Origin: Citrobacter amalonaticus
GTDB lineage: Bacteria > Pseudomonadota > Gammaproteobacteria > Enterobacterales > Enterobacteriaceae
Assembly (NCBI GenBank): GCA_028994555.1
Contig: JARDVN010000001.1
Coordinates: forward strand, 2,728,001-2,792,000
Direction: 5' to 3'
Length of the DNA stretch: 64,000 nt
Below are positions 18,697-29,514 of the stretch, one piece after another (within the stretch, counting starts at the first letter, position 1; each line of letters starts with the position of its first letter). A program made the position numbers and the translations under genes. The notes beneath the pieces are model-generated. The model was given only the letters and a program-made list of their open reading frames with translations. It searched no databases and had not been told where the DNA came from.

Positions 18697-21132
18697 TTAC
18701 AGCATATGTTCAGTACGGGCGATGATATCGTCCTGCGCGTCCGGTGAAAGCGCGGTGAAGAACGCGGAATAACCGGCGACACGGACCACCAGATCACGGT
18801 ACTGATCCGGGTGTTTTTTTCGCATCCAGCAGGGTTTCGCGGGACACGATGTTGTACTGAATGTGCCAGCCTTTGTGCTCTTCAAAGAAGGTCCGCAGCA
18901 GGATCATCAGTTTCTGCTTGTCAGACTCATTCTCCAGCGTTGCCGGGTTCAGTTTCTGGTTTAACAGTACGCCGCCCAGAATCGAACCGGTAGGCAGTTT
19001 GCCGACCGAGCCAATCACCGCCGTTGGCCCCAGATGGTCAGTACCAGATGATGGGCTTGCCCCTTCGGCCAGCGGAGTATGGGCTTTACGGCCATCTGGT
19101 GTGGCCATGGTCGCTGCGCCGAACGGCACGTTTGCCGAGATAGACGAGGTGCCCGCGTAGTAATTGCCGCCGACCGGTCCACGTCCGTAGCGTGGGTTAT
19201 GGTACTGCTTCAGTTCATCAATATAGGTCTGGTACGCGCGAGCCAGCAGGGTGTCGACCGTGTCATCATCGTTGCCATACTTCGGCGCGCCGTTGATTAA
19301 ACGCTGACGCAACTGCTCATGGGTCAGACCGTCAAAATCATCGGCCAGCGCGGCCGCCAGCTGTTGCTGACCGATGGCCCCCCTGTTCAAAGACCAGTTT
19401 TTTCACCGCGGCCAGGCTGTTGCCGAGGTTGGCGATACCCACCTGCAAGCCGGAAACCCAGTCATACTTCGCCCCGCCTTGTTTAATGCTCTTCGCCCGC
19501 TCGATGCAGTCATCCACCAGTGCCGAGCAGAGAATATCGTGCACGTTCTCTTCAAGCATAGTGTCGACCACATACTCAATCTCAATCGATTTACGCGTGT
19601 AATAACGGATTTGCGTATCCCACGCGGACATCACCTCATCGAAATTATTGAAGTTACCGGCGGAAAGCGCTTTTTCCTGCGGCAGGAAGACTTTCCCGCT
19701 GGTGGCGTCGCGACCGCCTTCCAGCGCGGCGAGCATCACGCGCGCAAAGTTAATAAAGCTCATCCCGGTGCAGCGGTAGCCCCACTTGCCGCCGACGGCG
19801 GTTTCGATACAGCCAATCGCCGCGTAATCGTAGGCGTCCTGCGGCTCAATACCGAGCTTGATAAATTCCGGGATGACAATTTCATCGTTGTTAAATGCTG
19901 GCATGCCAAAGCCACAGCGGATCACCTGCACGCAGGCGTCGAGGAAGTCATTGCTCATCCCGGCGTGATAACGCACGCTGAGGTTAGGCTGAGTGGAGCG
20001 CAGACGACCGCACGATTCAAGGATCGCGTAAGAGAGCGGATTGACCGCATCCATTGGCTGACCATTAACCAGGTTTTGTCCACCAATGGTGACGTTCTGA
20101 TACAGCGGGCTGCCTGCGGAAGCCTTAGAGTGCGAGCCGGAGCGGATTTTATTCACTTCCAGCAGCTTCAGCCAGCAGCTGTGCAGCAGTTCAATGGCGT
20201 GTTCGCGGTCCAGCGTCTGGTTCAGCTCCACGTCACGGCGGTAGTACGGATAAAGATACTGGTCCATACGCCCGAACGACACCGAGTGACCGTTGGACTC
20301 AATTTGCAGAATCAACTGGATGAAGTAGCACAGTTGCAGCGCCTGCCAGAAGGTCTGCGGCGGCTGGTGGGCGATCAAATCGCAGTTTTCCGCTATCGCC
20401 AGCAGCTCGTTGCGACGGCTGTCACGCGTCTCTTCGCTCGCCATTTTACGTGCCAGTTCGGCGAAGCGGGTGATGTGGTCACTGACGGCAACCAGCACAA
20501 TATCAATGGCTTTCAGGAACTGCTCGCCATGCAAATCATCGAGAACGGTCAGGTTAATACGAGAGCGGCGCTCTGCGACTTTTTCCCGCAGACCGTCAAT
20601 GCCTTTTTCCAGCAGCAGCGGGAAGTTCACCGCCAGGTGCGCATCACCGGAGGTCATGTTGCCTTCGGCTTTGATAATACCGGTTTCCAGCAACCCTTTT
20701 TTGCTCATCGGTAAACATGCCGTAGCAGCGGTCCTGAACGGTCTGACCGCGCCACCACGGGCACACGGCATGCAGTACGCGCTTATTCTCTTCACTGACC
20801 GCAAAACCTGCACCTGGTCTGTCCGCCAGATCGTCGATCTCTTTTTCAATCCACGAGACGGTGTATTCCGGGAAGATCGGCGCAGCGCGCACTTCGCTTG
20901 CCTGGTTGCCGATGATCAACTCGTCGTGTTTGATCCAGATAGTGCGTTTCGCCAGATGATGCGCCAGCGCCAGCGCGCGGCGTACCGGAATCGGCTTGTC
21001 CAGGTGCTGCTGGTACATTTCAGTGTAATGCTGCGCGCGTTCGGTACAGACCGGTGGTTTGACGATGTGCACCAGCGCGGTTTTGTGCGCTTTAATGCGG
21101 TCGCTGAGCGTATCCAGTTTCAGTTGGGTCAT
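18697..21132 (-). CDS. ybiW: Glycyl radical enzyme YbiW (PflF)
   Basis: Three breaks, at T7 18814-18820, C6 19378-19383 and T6 20697-20702, each one base too long; repaired length is 810 residues, equal to E. coli. Start ATG 21132 ([16 protein letters not shown]). The active-site loop reads [15 protein letters not shown]: a single Cys followed by I-E, the C-x-E pattern of diol/glycerol dehydratase and choline-lyase type glycyl radical enzymes, not the Cys-Cys pair of pyruvate formate-lyase. The glycyl loop [13 protein letters not shown] near the C-terminus carries the radical Gly. It needs oxygen-free conditions and activation by the adjacent ybiY product, four bases upstream. Physiological substrate unknown. 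Confidence 0.92.
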
Positions 21133-21136
21133 GGGT

Positions 21137-22039
21137 TTATCCTCGTAAAGTCGCGGTCAAACCTTTCGTGCAGGCGTACTGCTGCGCAAAGGCGAGCAGA
21201 TCGGGTGCATCCAGCGGCTTATCCGGCGCGTGGTAGGGTTGGTTGAGCAAGTGGTATTTATTGATGCCCAACGTGTGGTAGGGCAAAAAAGTGGATCTCG
21301 CTGACGTGCAGTTCGTCGGCGGCAAAATCGGTAATCGCTTTAATGGCCTCTTCATCTGCGTTAAACCCCTGAACCAACGGAACGCGGATGATGATTTTCT
21401 TCCCGGCGGCGGCGAGCTTTTTCAGGTTTTCCAGCACGCGTGACGCGCTGCCATTCGTCCATTGTTTAAACGGTGCGTCGGCGACGTGTTTTAAATCCGC
21501 AAGGAACAGATCGATCCAGGGCAGTGAAGGTTCAATGTATTTCCACGGCACATGCAGACAGGTTTCCACCGCGGTATGAATGCCCGCCTCGTGACTGGCT
21601 TTAAACAGCGACGCGGCCAGCTCTGGCTGCATAAACGGTTCGCCGCCCGAAAGCGTAATACCGCCGCCGCTGCGCTCATAAAAAAGGTTTATCGCGCAGA
21701 ACGGTGGTCATTATCTCATCCACGCTTTTCACCTCGCCGCAGACGGTCAGCGCCTGAGTGGGGCAACAATCGGTCAGGCGGGCAAGATGCGCGTCAGTGA
21801 GTTTTTCGCGATGGATAAGGAGGTCGTTCAGCGCGCGTTCAATGATGCCGGGGGGCGGCCTGGACGCAAAGTTCACAGCCTTCGAGGCACAGACGTGCAT
21901 CAAACAGCAGGTCATGCGTGCGCGCCCGGCTTTCCGGATTCTGACACCAGCGACAGCCCAGAGAGCATCCTTTAAGGAACACCACGGTGCGGATACCGGG
22001 GCCATCGTGTGTAGAATAGCGCTGAATATTGAAAATCAT
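21137..22039 (-). CDS. ybiY: Glycyl radical enzyme activase YbiY (radical SAM)
   Basis: Start ATG 22039 ([15 protein letters not shown]), preceded by AGAGGCC. Three breaks, at A6 21285-21290, A6 21680-21685 and G6 21850-21855, each one base too long; the repaired protein has 299 residues. The radical SAM motif is CSLGCRWC (Cx3Cx2C, about residues 26-33), followed by a ferredoxin-like Cys cluster (CLEGCELC and CC, about 50-95) found in activases of the glycerol dehydratase type, then [14 protein letters not shown], the SAM-binding GGE segment. It abstracts hydrogen from the YbiW glycyl loop. Divergent from fsaA across a region with a perfect operator-like palindrome. Confidence 0.93.
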
Positions 22040-22071
22040 AAACGGCCTCTCTTGTTTCATATAAAGATTAA

Positions 22072-22093
22072 ATAACTTTCGAATGAAAGTTAT
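22072..22093. promoter_or_regulatory. Perfect 22-bp operator-like palindrome between ybiY and fsaA
   Basis: ATAACTTTC-GAAT-GAAAGTTAT: nine-base perfect arms and a four-base centre, in the 131-bp divergent region of ybiY and fsaA. A further half-site, ATCTTTCAT, occurs near 22135. Near-identical copies precede ybiU and ybiV. The TTTC-N4-GAAA form resembles DeoR-family operators. Confidence 0.8.
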
Positions 22094-22170
22094 GTTGACG
22101 TGCGTCAACTAACAGAGAGGTTTTGCCGTGGTATCTTTCATTTATGCTAACTAGTCGTTGAGGAATGATT

Positions 22171-22834
22171 ATGGAACTCTACCTGGATACGTCAGACGTA
22201 GACGCGGTGAAAGCGCTGGCGCGAATTTTTCCGCTGGCGGGCGTGACCACCAACCCCAGTATTGTTGCGGCGGGGAAAAAACCGCTGGACGTTTTATTGC
22301 CACAATTACATGAAGCGATGGGAGGACAGGGCCGCCTGTTTGCTCAGGTGATGGCGACAACGGCACAAGGGATGGTGAGCGATGCGCGCAAACTGCGTGG
22401 GATCATTCCTGATATCGTGGTGAAAGTGCCGGTCACTGCGGAAGGTCTGGCGGCGATCAAACTGCTGAAAGAGGAAGGCATCCCGACGCTGGGAACGGCG
22501 GTGTACGGTGCGGCACAGGGCCTGCTGTCGGCGCTGGCGGGGGGCGGAGTATGTTGCACCTTACGTGAATCGTGTAGACGCGCAGGGCGGCAACGGTATT
22601 CAGACCGTCACCGATTTGCAGAATCTGCTGAAGATGCATGCGCCGCATGCCAAAGTGCTGGCCGCCAGTTTCAAGACGCCGCGTCAGGCGCTGGATTGTC
22701 TGCTGGCGGGCTGTGAGTCCATCACCTTACCGCTGGACGTTGCCCGGCAGCTGATTAGCTCCCCGGCTGTTGATGCGGCGGTGGCGAAGTTTGAACACGA
22801 CTGGCAGAGTGCCTTTGGGCGCACGTCGCTGTAA
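22171..22834 (+). CDS. fsaA: Fructose-6-phosphate aldolase 1 (FsaA)
   Basis: Transaldolase-like class I aldolase cleaving fructose-6-phosphate (or condensing dihydroxyacetone with aldehydes). Start ATG 22171 ([16 protein letters not shown]), AGGAA upstream. The G6 run 22539-22544 breaks the frame; with five G it continues [20 protein letters not shown] and gives 220 residues as in E. coli. Key features are the N-terminal DTSD, TTNPS, the Schiff-base Lys in VVKVPVT (about residue 85) and the [11 protein letters not shown] segment. It is divergent from ybiYW and probably co-regulated through the shared palindrome. Confidence 0.95.
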
Positions 22835-22837
22835 GTT

Positions 22838-22918
22838 CCAGGCCGGATAAGGCAACGCCATCATCCGGCAATTCGCACCATCATTGCCTCCTGGCGGCAT
22901 TGCCTTATCCGGCCTGGA
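22838..22918. repeat. BIME between fsaA and moeB
   Basis: CAGGCCGGATAAGGCAACGCC and its inverse TGCCTTATCCGGCCTGG enclose CATCATCCGGCA; a typical pair of inverted REP units between convergent genes. Confidence 0.88.
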
Positions 22919-22925
22919 AACCTGG

Positions 22926-23684
22926 TTAAGCTGATGCTGTTCCACACACCTCGCAGCCCGGATTTCGCATCAACTTCATTTCGCGGAACTGGCAGGTTAT
23001 GGCGTCGTACATGACGATTTTCCCCGCCGCAGGCTGACCATACTGCGCCAGCAGCTTTATCGCCTCCATTGCCTGGAGCGATCCTATCACCCCAATCAGC
23101 GGCGCCATTACTCCGGCTTCCACGCAGGTCAACGCATTTTCACCAAACAGACGGCTCAGACAGCGATAGCAGGGCTCACCTTCTTTGTAGGTAAAGACGG
23201 TGACCTGGCCTTCCATGCGGATCGCCGCGCCAGAAATCAGCGGGACTTTTGCCGCATAGCAACCGGCATTGAGCTGGTTACGAATCGTGACGTTATCGGT
23301 GCAGTCGAGCACCAGATCGTGTTCGGCGATGAGTGCCTGAAGGGCGGTCTCGTCCAGCAGCGCATTAATCGGGGTGATAGCGACATGCGGATTAATTCGG
23401 CTTAACGCGACATGCGCCGACTCCACTTTCGGTTGACCGAGAGTGGCATCGCTGTGCAGCGTCTGGCGTTGCAGATTCGACAACGATACGGTGTCGAAAT
23501 CGAGCAGCGTCAGATGGCCGACGCCAGCGCTCGCCAGATACTGCGAGGAGGCGCAGCCCAGCCCACCGAGGCCCACAACCAGTACCCTGGCGTCCTTCAG
23601 CGCTTCCTGCCCGTCAAAGTCAAAGCCGCGCAAAATGATCTGCCGGTTGTAGCGCAGCATCTCCTGATCGCTGAGTTCTGCCAT
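22926..23684 (-). CDS. moeB: Molybdopterin-synthase adenylyltransferase MoeB
   Basis: E1-like enzyme that adenylates the C-terminus of MoaD for sulfur transfer in molybdopterin synthesis. Start ATG 23684 ([15 protein letters not shown]), sharing a base with the moeA stop (TGATG), giving 252 residues. ThiF domain with GLGGLGCASSQYLASAG (nucleotide binding, about 38-55), the catalytic Asp in LVLDCTDN, Arg in the SNLQRQ segment, and zinc Cys pairs CYRC and CEVC. The C-terminus is a few residues longer than in E. coli. Intact and co-transcribed with moeA. Confidence 0.96.
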   Translation of the reverse strand: MAELSDQEMLRYNRQIILRGFDFDGQEALKDARVLVVGLGGLGCASSQYLASAGVGHLTLLDFDTVSLSNLQRQTLHSDATLGQPKVESAHVALSRINPHVAITPINALLDETALQALIAEHDLVLDCTDNVTIRNQLNAGCYAAKVPLISGAAIRMEGQVTVFTYKEGEPCYRCLSRLFGENALTCVEAGVMAPLIGVIGSLQAMEAIKLLAQYGQPAAGKIVMYDAITCQFREMKLMRNPGCEVCGTASA

Positions 23685-24919
23685 CACAGGCCTCCGAACA
23701 GCGCGTTGAAGGGTTCGACTTCCACCCATTCACCCACTTCGACGCTACCGCGATCGCGCTCCAGCACAATGAAGCAGTTGCCCTGGCTGAAGGAGCTGAA
23801 AATATGTGAACCCTGATGGCCTGTGGTGCTCACTTCCAGTTCACCGTTAGCGGTGCGCTGTAGCATGCCGCGCTGGAAATCGAGACGTCCCGGCGTTTTC
23901 TTCAGTCGCGAAGCGGTACGTACGCGCTGGCGCGCGGGTAATCCGCTGGCCGTGTTGCCGCTCAGTTTCGCCAGCAGCGGCTGAACCAACTGGTAGAAGG
24001 TCAGCGCCGCGGATACCGGGTTGCCCGGCAGACCGCAGAACCAGCTGTTGCGCAGTTTGCCGAAAGCGAACGGTTTGCCAGGTTTGATAGCCAGTTTCCA
24101 GAAAGCGATTTCGCCCAGCTCTTCAAGAATGGTTTTGGTGTAATCCGCTTCACCGACCGACACGCCGCCGGAGCTTATCACCACATCCGCCTGACTGTCG
24201 GCTTCGATAAACGCCGTGCGCAGGGCGTGCGGATCATCGCGGATGATGCCTAAATTGATTACGTCACAACCCAACTGTTGCAGCATCAGGTGCACGGTCA
24301 GGCGGTTGGTATCATAAATCTGACCTTCGCCGAGCGGTTGACCGGGCAGTTGCAGTTCATCGCCCGTCGAGAACAGCGCGACGCGCACTTTACGCACGAC
24401 CTGGACGTCGGCAATGCCGAGCGATGCCAGTACCGGCAGTTCGCCCGTGGTCAGACGCGTGCCGGCAGGGAAAACCACGGCATTTTGGCTGATATCTTCG
24501 CCGCGAAGGCGAATATTTTGCCCGGCGCGGACGTCGGCGGTAAAACGCACGCCATTGTCAGTCTGTTCTGTCTGCTCTTGCATTACCACCGCGTCACATC
24601 CCGGCGGCACCGGCGCACCGGTCATAATGCGAATACAGCTCCCCGCAGGCCATTCACCCTGAAACGGCTGACCGGCGAACGCTTTACCGGCGACCGGCAG
24701 CGGATGTCCGCTGGCGAGATCGGCCAGGCGTACCGCGTAACCGTCCATCGCTGAGTTATCGAAACCCGGGACGTCCAACGGCGATACCACGTCGGTCGCC
24801 AGAATTCGGCCAAAGCACTGCACCAGCGGTAGCGTCTCGACGGCGGTGAGCGGGGTAACACGCGACAACATTTCGGTAAGCGCCGTTTCCAGCGGCATCA
24901 GTCCGGCGGTAAATTCCAT
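23684..24919 (-). CDS. moeA: Molybdopterin molybdotransferase MoeA
   Basis: 411 residues, intact, equal to E. coli; start ATG 24919 ([18 protein letters not shown]) after AGGAGTG. It inserts molybdate into adenylylated molybdopterin to form molybdenum cofactor. Features are [16 protein letters not shown] near residue 50, [38 protein letters not shown] (MoCF-binding core) and PGKPFAFG with the LPGNPVSA motif. Translationally coupled to moeB. Confidence 0.96.
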   Translation of the reverse strand: MEFTAGLMPLETALTEMLSRVTPLTAVETLPLVQCFGRILATDVVSPLDVPGFDNSAMDGYAVRLADLASGHPLPVAGKAFAGQPFQGEWPAGSCIRIMTGAPVPPGCDAVVMQEQTEQTDNGVRFTADVRAGQNIRLRGEDISQNAVVFPAGTRLTTGELPVLASLGIADVQVVRKVRVALFSTGDELQLPGQPLGEGQIYDTNRLTVHLMLQQLGCDVINLGIIRDDPHALRTAFIEADSQADVVISSGGVSVGEADYTKTILEELGEIAFWKLAIKPGKPFAFGKLRNSWFCGLPGNPVSAALTFYQLVQPLLAKLSGNTASGLPARQRVRTASRLKKTPGRLDFQRGMLQRTANGELEVSTTGHQGSHIFSSFSQGNCFIVLERDRGSVEVGEWVEVEPFNALFGGL

Positions 24920-25103
24920 GAAAACACTCCTGCGGGGCAAAATCGAATCCGTCTATTATGTCAGAAAATGCGAGGGGACTGTATGCCACCTCGGACTTAG
25001 GAAGGGTGTGAATGCTTTACATGCGAATCGCATCTTTCTATAGTCAAAAATCGAATCAATAACTCTACAGAATTCTGATATTTGTAGAAGACGGGCGATA
25101 AAC

Positions 25104-26070
25104 ATGGGCAAAGCAGTTATTGCAATTCACGGCGGCGCAGGGGCGATTGCCCGTGCACAGATGAGCCAGGAGCAGGAGTTACGCTATATCCAGGCGCTTT
25201 CCGATATTGTCGACGCCGGGCAAAAGATGCTGGAAGCGGGAGAAAGCGCGCTGGATGTGGTCACTGAAGCCGTGCGACTGCTTGAGGAGTGCCCGCTGTT
25301 TAATGCCGGGATCGGCGCGGTGTATACCCATGACGAGACCCATGAACTGGATGCCTGCGTTATGGATGGCAATACCCTGAAAGCCGGAGCGGTGGCGGGC
25401 GTCAGCCATCTGCGTAACCCGATCCTCGCGGCCCGACTGGTGATGGAGCGTAGCCCGCATGTCATGATGATCGGCGCGGGGGGCAGAAAAATTTGCGGCC
25501 TCAGAAGGGATGGCGCTGGTCTCTGCGGATCTCTTTTCCACGCCGGAACGTTATCAACAACTGCTGGCCGCGCGCTCAAGTGGGGAGACCGTGCTGGATC
25601 ACAGCGGCGCACCGCTGGACGAAGGCAAGAAAATGGGCACCGTGGGCGCAGTGGCGCTGGATTTACACGGCAACCTCGCGGCGGCGACATCGACTGGCGG
25701 CATGACCAACAAATTACCTGGCCGCGTCGGCGATAGTCCGCTCGTCGGCGCGGGCTGCTATGCCAATAACGCCAGCGTGGCGGTCTCCTGCACCGGCACG
25801 GGCGAAGTGTTTATCCGTGCGCTGGCGGCTTACGATATTGCTGCGTTGATGGATTACGGCGGTCTGAGCTTATCGGAAGCCTGTGAGCGGGTAGTGATGG
25901 AGAAGTTACCGGCGCTGGGCGGCAGCGGCGGGCTGATCGCCATCGATCATGAGGGAAATGTGGCCTTGCCGTTTAATTGCGAAGGAATGTATCGCGCCTG
26001 GGGTTATGCCGGGGATACACCAACGACCGGAATTTACCGGGAAAAAGGGGACACCGTTGCCACACAGTGA
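25104..26070 (+). CDS. iaaA: Isoaspartyl peptidase / L-asparaginase IaaA
   Basis: N-terminal nucleophile hydrolase that self-cleaves before Thr in [12 protein letters not shown], where the new Thr is the nucleophile; it degrades isoaspartyl dipeptides and asparagine. Start ATG 25104 ([16 protein letters not shown]). The G6 run 25478-25483 breaks the frame; with five G it reads [14 protein letters not shown] and gives 321 residues as in E. coli. Also present: [12 protein letters not shown] and [17 protein letters not shown]. The stop lies inside the gsiA start region (overlap of 14 bp), placing it first in an iaaA-gsiABCD operon for peptide and glutathione use. Confidence 0.95.
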
Positions 26071-27930
26071 TGCGCTTGACGCCAGCGACGTGCTGGCCGT
26101 CAGCAATCTGAATATCGCTTTTCAACAGGACCAGCAGCGCACTGAGGCAGTGCGGGACCTGTCATTTCGTCTCAGGCGTGGCGAGACGCTGGCGATTGTC
26201 GGTGAATCTGGTTCAGGAAAATCGGTCACCGCGCTGTCGCTGATGCGACTGATTGAACAGTCCGGCGGCGAGGTGCAGTGCGAGCAGATGCTGCTGCGTC
26301 GTCGGAACCGCGAGGTGATTGAGCTGGGCGAACAGAGTACGTCGCAGCTTCAGCGGATCCGGGGCGCCGATATCGCTATGATCTTCCAGGAACCGATGAC
26401 GTCACTCAACCCGGTGTTTACCGTAGGTGAGCAGATAGCCGAGTCCATCCGCCTGCATCAGGGGGGCTGGGCGTGAAGAGGCAATGGCGGAGGCAAAGCG
26501 GATGCTCGATCAGGTTCGCATTCCGGAGGCGAAAGCCATTCTTTCGCGCTATCCACACCAGCTTTCCGGCGGTATGTGCCAGCGGGTGATGATTGCGATG
26601 GCGCTCTCGTGTCGCCCGGCGGTGCTGATTGCCGATGAACCGACAACCGCGCTGGACGTCACGATTCAGGCGCAAATCCTGCAACTGATCAAAGTCCTGC
26701 AACAAGAGATGTCGATGGGGGGTGATTTTCATCACTCATGATATGGGCGTGGTTGCGGATGTCGCCGATCGTGTGCTGGTGATGTATCAGGGCGAAGGGG
26801 TGGAGACCGGCACTGTGGAACAGATTTTCCGCTCGCCGCAGCATCCTTACACGCAGTCATTACTGGCGTCGGTACCGCAACTTGGGGCGATGAAAGGTCT
26901 CCCTTATCCGCGCCGTTTCCCGCTGTTCTCCCTGAACGCGCCGGAAAAGCATGAGCGGCCTGTCGATCAAAATACGGTGGTCGAGGGTGAACCCATTTTG
27001 CAGGTACGCAACCTGGTGACGCGCTTTCCGTTACGCAGCGGGCTTCTGAATCGGGTGACCCGCGAGGTGCATGCGGTGGAAAATGTCAGCTTTGATCTCT
27101 GGCCCGGCGAGACGCTGTCGCTGGTCGGTGAGTCCGGCTGCGGCAAATCCACGACGGGGCGTGCGCTATTGCGGCTGGTGGAATCGCAGTCCGGAGAGAT
27201 TATTTTTGACGGTCAGCGAATCGATACGCTGCCCGACAGTCAATTGCAGCCCTTGCGCCGTAATATTCAGTTTATTTTTCAGGATCCCTACGCTTCGCTC
27301 GACCCACGGCAAACCGTGGGTTATTCCATCATGGAACCGCTGCGCGTCCACGGACTGTTGCAGGGTAAGGCGGCGGCGGAGCGCGTGGCGTGGCTGCTGG
27401 AGCGCGTCGGGTTGAAACCTGAACATGCGTGGCGCTACCCGCATGAGTTTTCTGGCGGGCAGCGTCAGCGAATCTGTATTGCCCGTGCGCTGGCGCTCAA
27501 CCCCAAAGTCGTTATTGCCGATGAATCGGTCTCCGCGTTGGATGTGTCGATTCGCGGACAAATTATCAACCTGCTGCTCGATTTGCAGCGGGAACTGGGG
27601 ATCGCCTGGCTGTTCATCTCACATGACATGGCCGTCGTTGAACGGATCAGCCACCGCGTTGCGGTGATGCACATGGGACAGATCGTTGAGATCGGCCCGC
27701 GCGCCGCGTTGTTTGAGGATCCACAGCATCCGTATACCCGTAAGCTCATGGCGGCGGTTCCGGTTGCCGATCCCGGACATCACCGCCCGCAGCAGGTACT
27801 GCTGTCGGACGATCTGCCGAGTAACATTTACCGGCGCGGCGAAGCGCCAGCACCTGTTTCATTGCAGTTAGTCGGGCCCGGACATTATGTCGCGCGTCCA
27901 CAACGAGAAAATGCGCTATCGCGTTTATAA
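26057..27930 (+). CDS. gsiA: Glutathione ABC importer ATP-binding protein GsiA
   Basis: Double ABC ATPase energising glutathione import. Start TTG 26057 (read [15 protein letters not shown]), overlapping iaaA. Two breaks, at G6 26461-26466 and G6 26718-26723, each one G too long; the repaired length is 623 residues, as in E. coli. Domain 1: Walker A GESGSGKS, signature LSGGMCQRV, Walker [26 protein letters not shown]. Domain 2: [30 protein letters not shown]. Oddities: Cys replaces the usual Arg in the first signature (GGMCQR), and Walker B of domain 2 has ESVSALD where E. coli has EAVSALD. Confidence 0.94.
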
Positions 27931-27958
27931 CATTCAGGCAGGGTTCAGGAGAAAAAAG

Positions 27959-29497
27959 ATGACAAAATTGCTCGCCCGACATTGGCTGTTGGCATTAGGC
28001 GCGACGACCGCGCTGGCAGCGTCCCCGGCGTTTGCCGCAAAAGATGTAGTGGTCGCGGTGGGGTCCAACTTCACCACGCTCGACCCGTATGACGCGAATG
28101 ACACCTTATCGCAGCAGGTGGCAAAATCGTTTTATCAGGGGCTGTTTGGCCTGGATAAAGAGATGAAGCTGAAGAACGTGCTGGCGGAGAGCTATACCGT
28201 CTCTGACGACGGCCTGGTATATACCCTTAAACTGCGTCAGGGGGTGAAATTCCAGGACGGTACCGATTTTAACGCCGAAGCGGTGAAAATTAACCTCGAT
28301 CGCGCCAGCGATCCCGCCAATAGCCTCAAGCGTTATAACCTGTATAAAAACATCGCCAAAACAGAGGCTGTCGATCCCGCGACGGTAAAAATTACTCTGA
28401 AGCAGCCGTTCTCCGCGTTTATTAATATCCTGGCGCACCCGGCAACGGCGATGATCTCACCAGCTGCCCTGGCGAAATACGGTAAAGAGATTGGCTTCCA
28501 TCCGGTTGGCACGGGTCCGTACACGCTGGATACCTGGAATCAAACCGATTTTGTGAAGGTGAAGAAATTTGCCGGTTACTGGCAACCGGGATTACCGAAG
28601 CTGGATAGCATCACCTGGCGTCCGGTCACCGATAACAATACCCGTGCGGCGATGCTGCAAACCGGGGAAGCACAGTTTGCTTTCCCGATCCCCTACGAGC
28701 AGGCGGCGCTGTTAGAGAAAAACAAAAATCTGCAACTGGTCGCCAGTCCATCGATCATGCAGCGTTACATCAGCATGAACGTGACGCAAAAGCCGTTCGA
28801 CAATCCCAAAGTCCGCGAGGCATTAAACTACGCTATCAACCGTCAGGCGCTGGTGAAAGTGGCGTTTGCCGGCTATGCGACCCCGGCGACCGGCGTGGTG
28901 CCGCCGTCGATTGCTTATGCGCAAAGCTACGCGCCCTGGCCTTACGATCCGGCAAAAGCCCGTGAACTGCTGAAAGAAGCGGGTTATCCGAACGGTTTTA
29001 GCACTACGCTGTGGTCATCGCACAATCACAGTACCGCCCAGAAAGTGTTGCAGTTTACCCAACAGCAGCTGGCGCAGGTGGGGGTTAAAGTGCAGGTGAC
29101 GGCGATGGATGCCGGTCAGCGCGCGTCGGAGGTTGAGGGCAAAGGGCAGAAAGAGAGCGGTGTGAGAATGTTCTACACTGGCTGGTCGGCCTCGACCGGT
29201 GAAGCAGACTGGGCATTGTCGCCGCTGTTTGCCTCGCAAAACTGGCCGCCAACCCTGTTTAACACCGCGTTCTACAGCAATCCGCAGGTTGACAGTGATC
29301 TTGCCGATGCGCTGAAAACGACCGATTCGCAAGAAAAAGCGCGCCTGTACAAAGCGGCACAGGATATCGTCTGGAAAGAGTCGCCGTGGATCCCGCTGGT
29401 GGTGGAAAAACTGGTTTCGGCGCACAGTAACAAACTGACTGGTTTCTGGATCATGCCAGATACGGGATTCAGCTTTGATGATGCAGATTTGAAATAA
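27959..29497 (+). CDS. gsiB: Glutathione-binding periplasmic protein GsiB
   Basis: 512 residues, intact; start ATG 27959 ([14 protein letters not shown]) after AGGAG. A signal peptide ends at ASPAFAA. SBP_bac_5 (oligopeptide-binding type) fold with [17 protein letters not shown] and the family motif ...[16 protein letters not shown]. It captures glutathione in the periplasm and delivers it to GsiCD. Confidence 0.95.
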   Translation: MTKLLARHWLLALGATTALAASPAFAAKDVVVAVGSNFTTLDPYDANDTLSQQVAKSFYQGLFGLDKEMKLKNVLAESYTVSDDGLVYTLKLRQGVKFQDGTDFNAEAVKINLDRASDPANSLKRYNLYKNIAKTEAVDPATVKITLKQPFSAFINILAHPATAMISPAALAKYGKEIGFHPVGTGPYTLDTWNQTDFVKVKKFAGYWQPGLPKLDSITWRPVTDNNTRAAMLQTGEAQFAFPIPYEQAALLEKNKNLQLVASPSIMQRYISMNVTQKPFDNPKVREALNYAINRQALVKVAFAGYATPATGVVPPSIAYAQSYAPWPYDPAKARELLKEAGYPNGFSTTLWSSHNHSTAQKVLQFTQQQLAQVGVKVQVTAMDAGQRASEVEGKGQKESGVRMFYTGWSASTGEADWALSPLFASQNWPPTLFNTAFYSNPQVDSDLADALKTTDSQEKARLYKAAQDIVWKESPWIPLVVEKLVSAHSNKLTGFWIMPDTGFSFDDADLK

Positions 29498-29514
29498 GCC
29501 ACAGCGGAAACCGG

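Noticed and set aside
20697..20702. Programmed frameshifting at the A6 (minus strand) run in ybiW
   Set aside because: No matching downstream structure or stop logic, and the same +1 pattern occurs in dozens of unrelated genes in mostly G runs.
19374..20714. 446-codon open frame antisense to ybiW
   Set aside because: Shadow of the ybiW coding frame; no recognisable domain and no promoter or ribosome site.
18697..22039. ybiW and ybiY as decayed pseudogenes (three breaks each)
   Set aside because: All six breaks are +1 in homopolymers and the repaired proteins keep every catalytic motif and the full family length, so sequence error is more likely.
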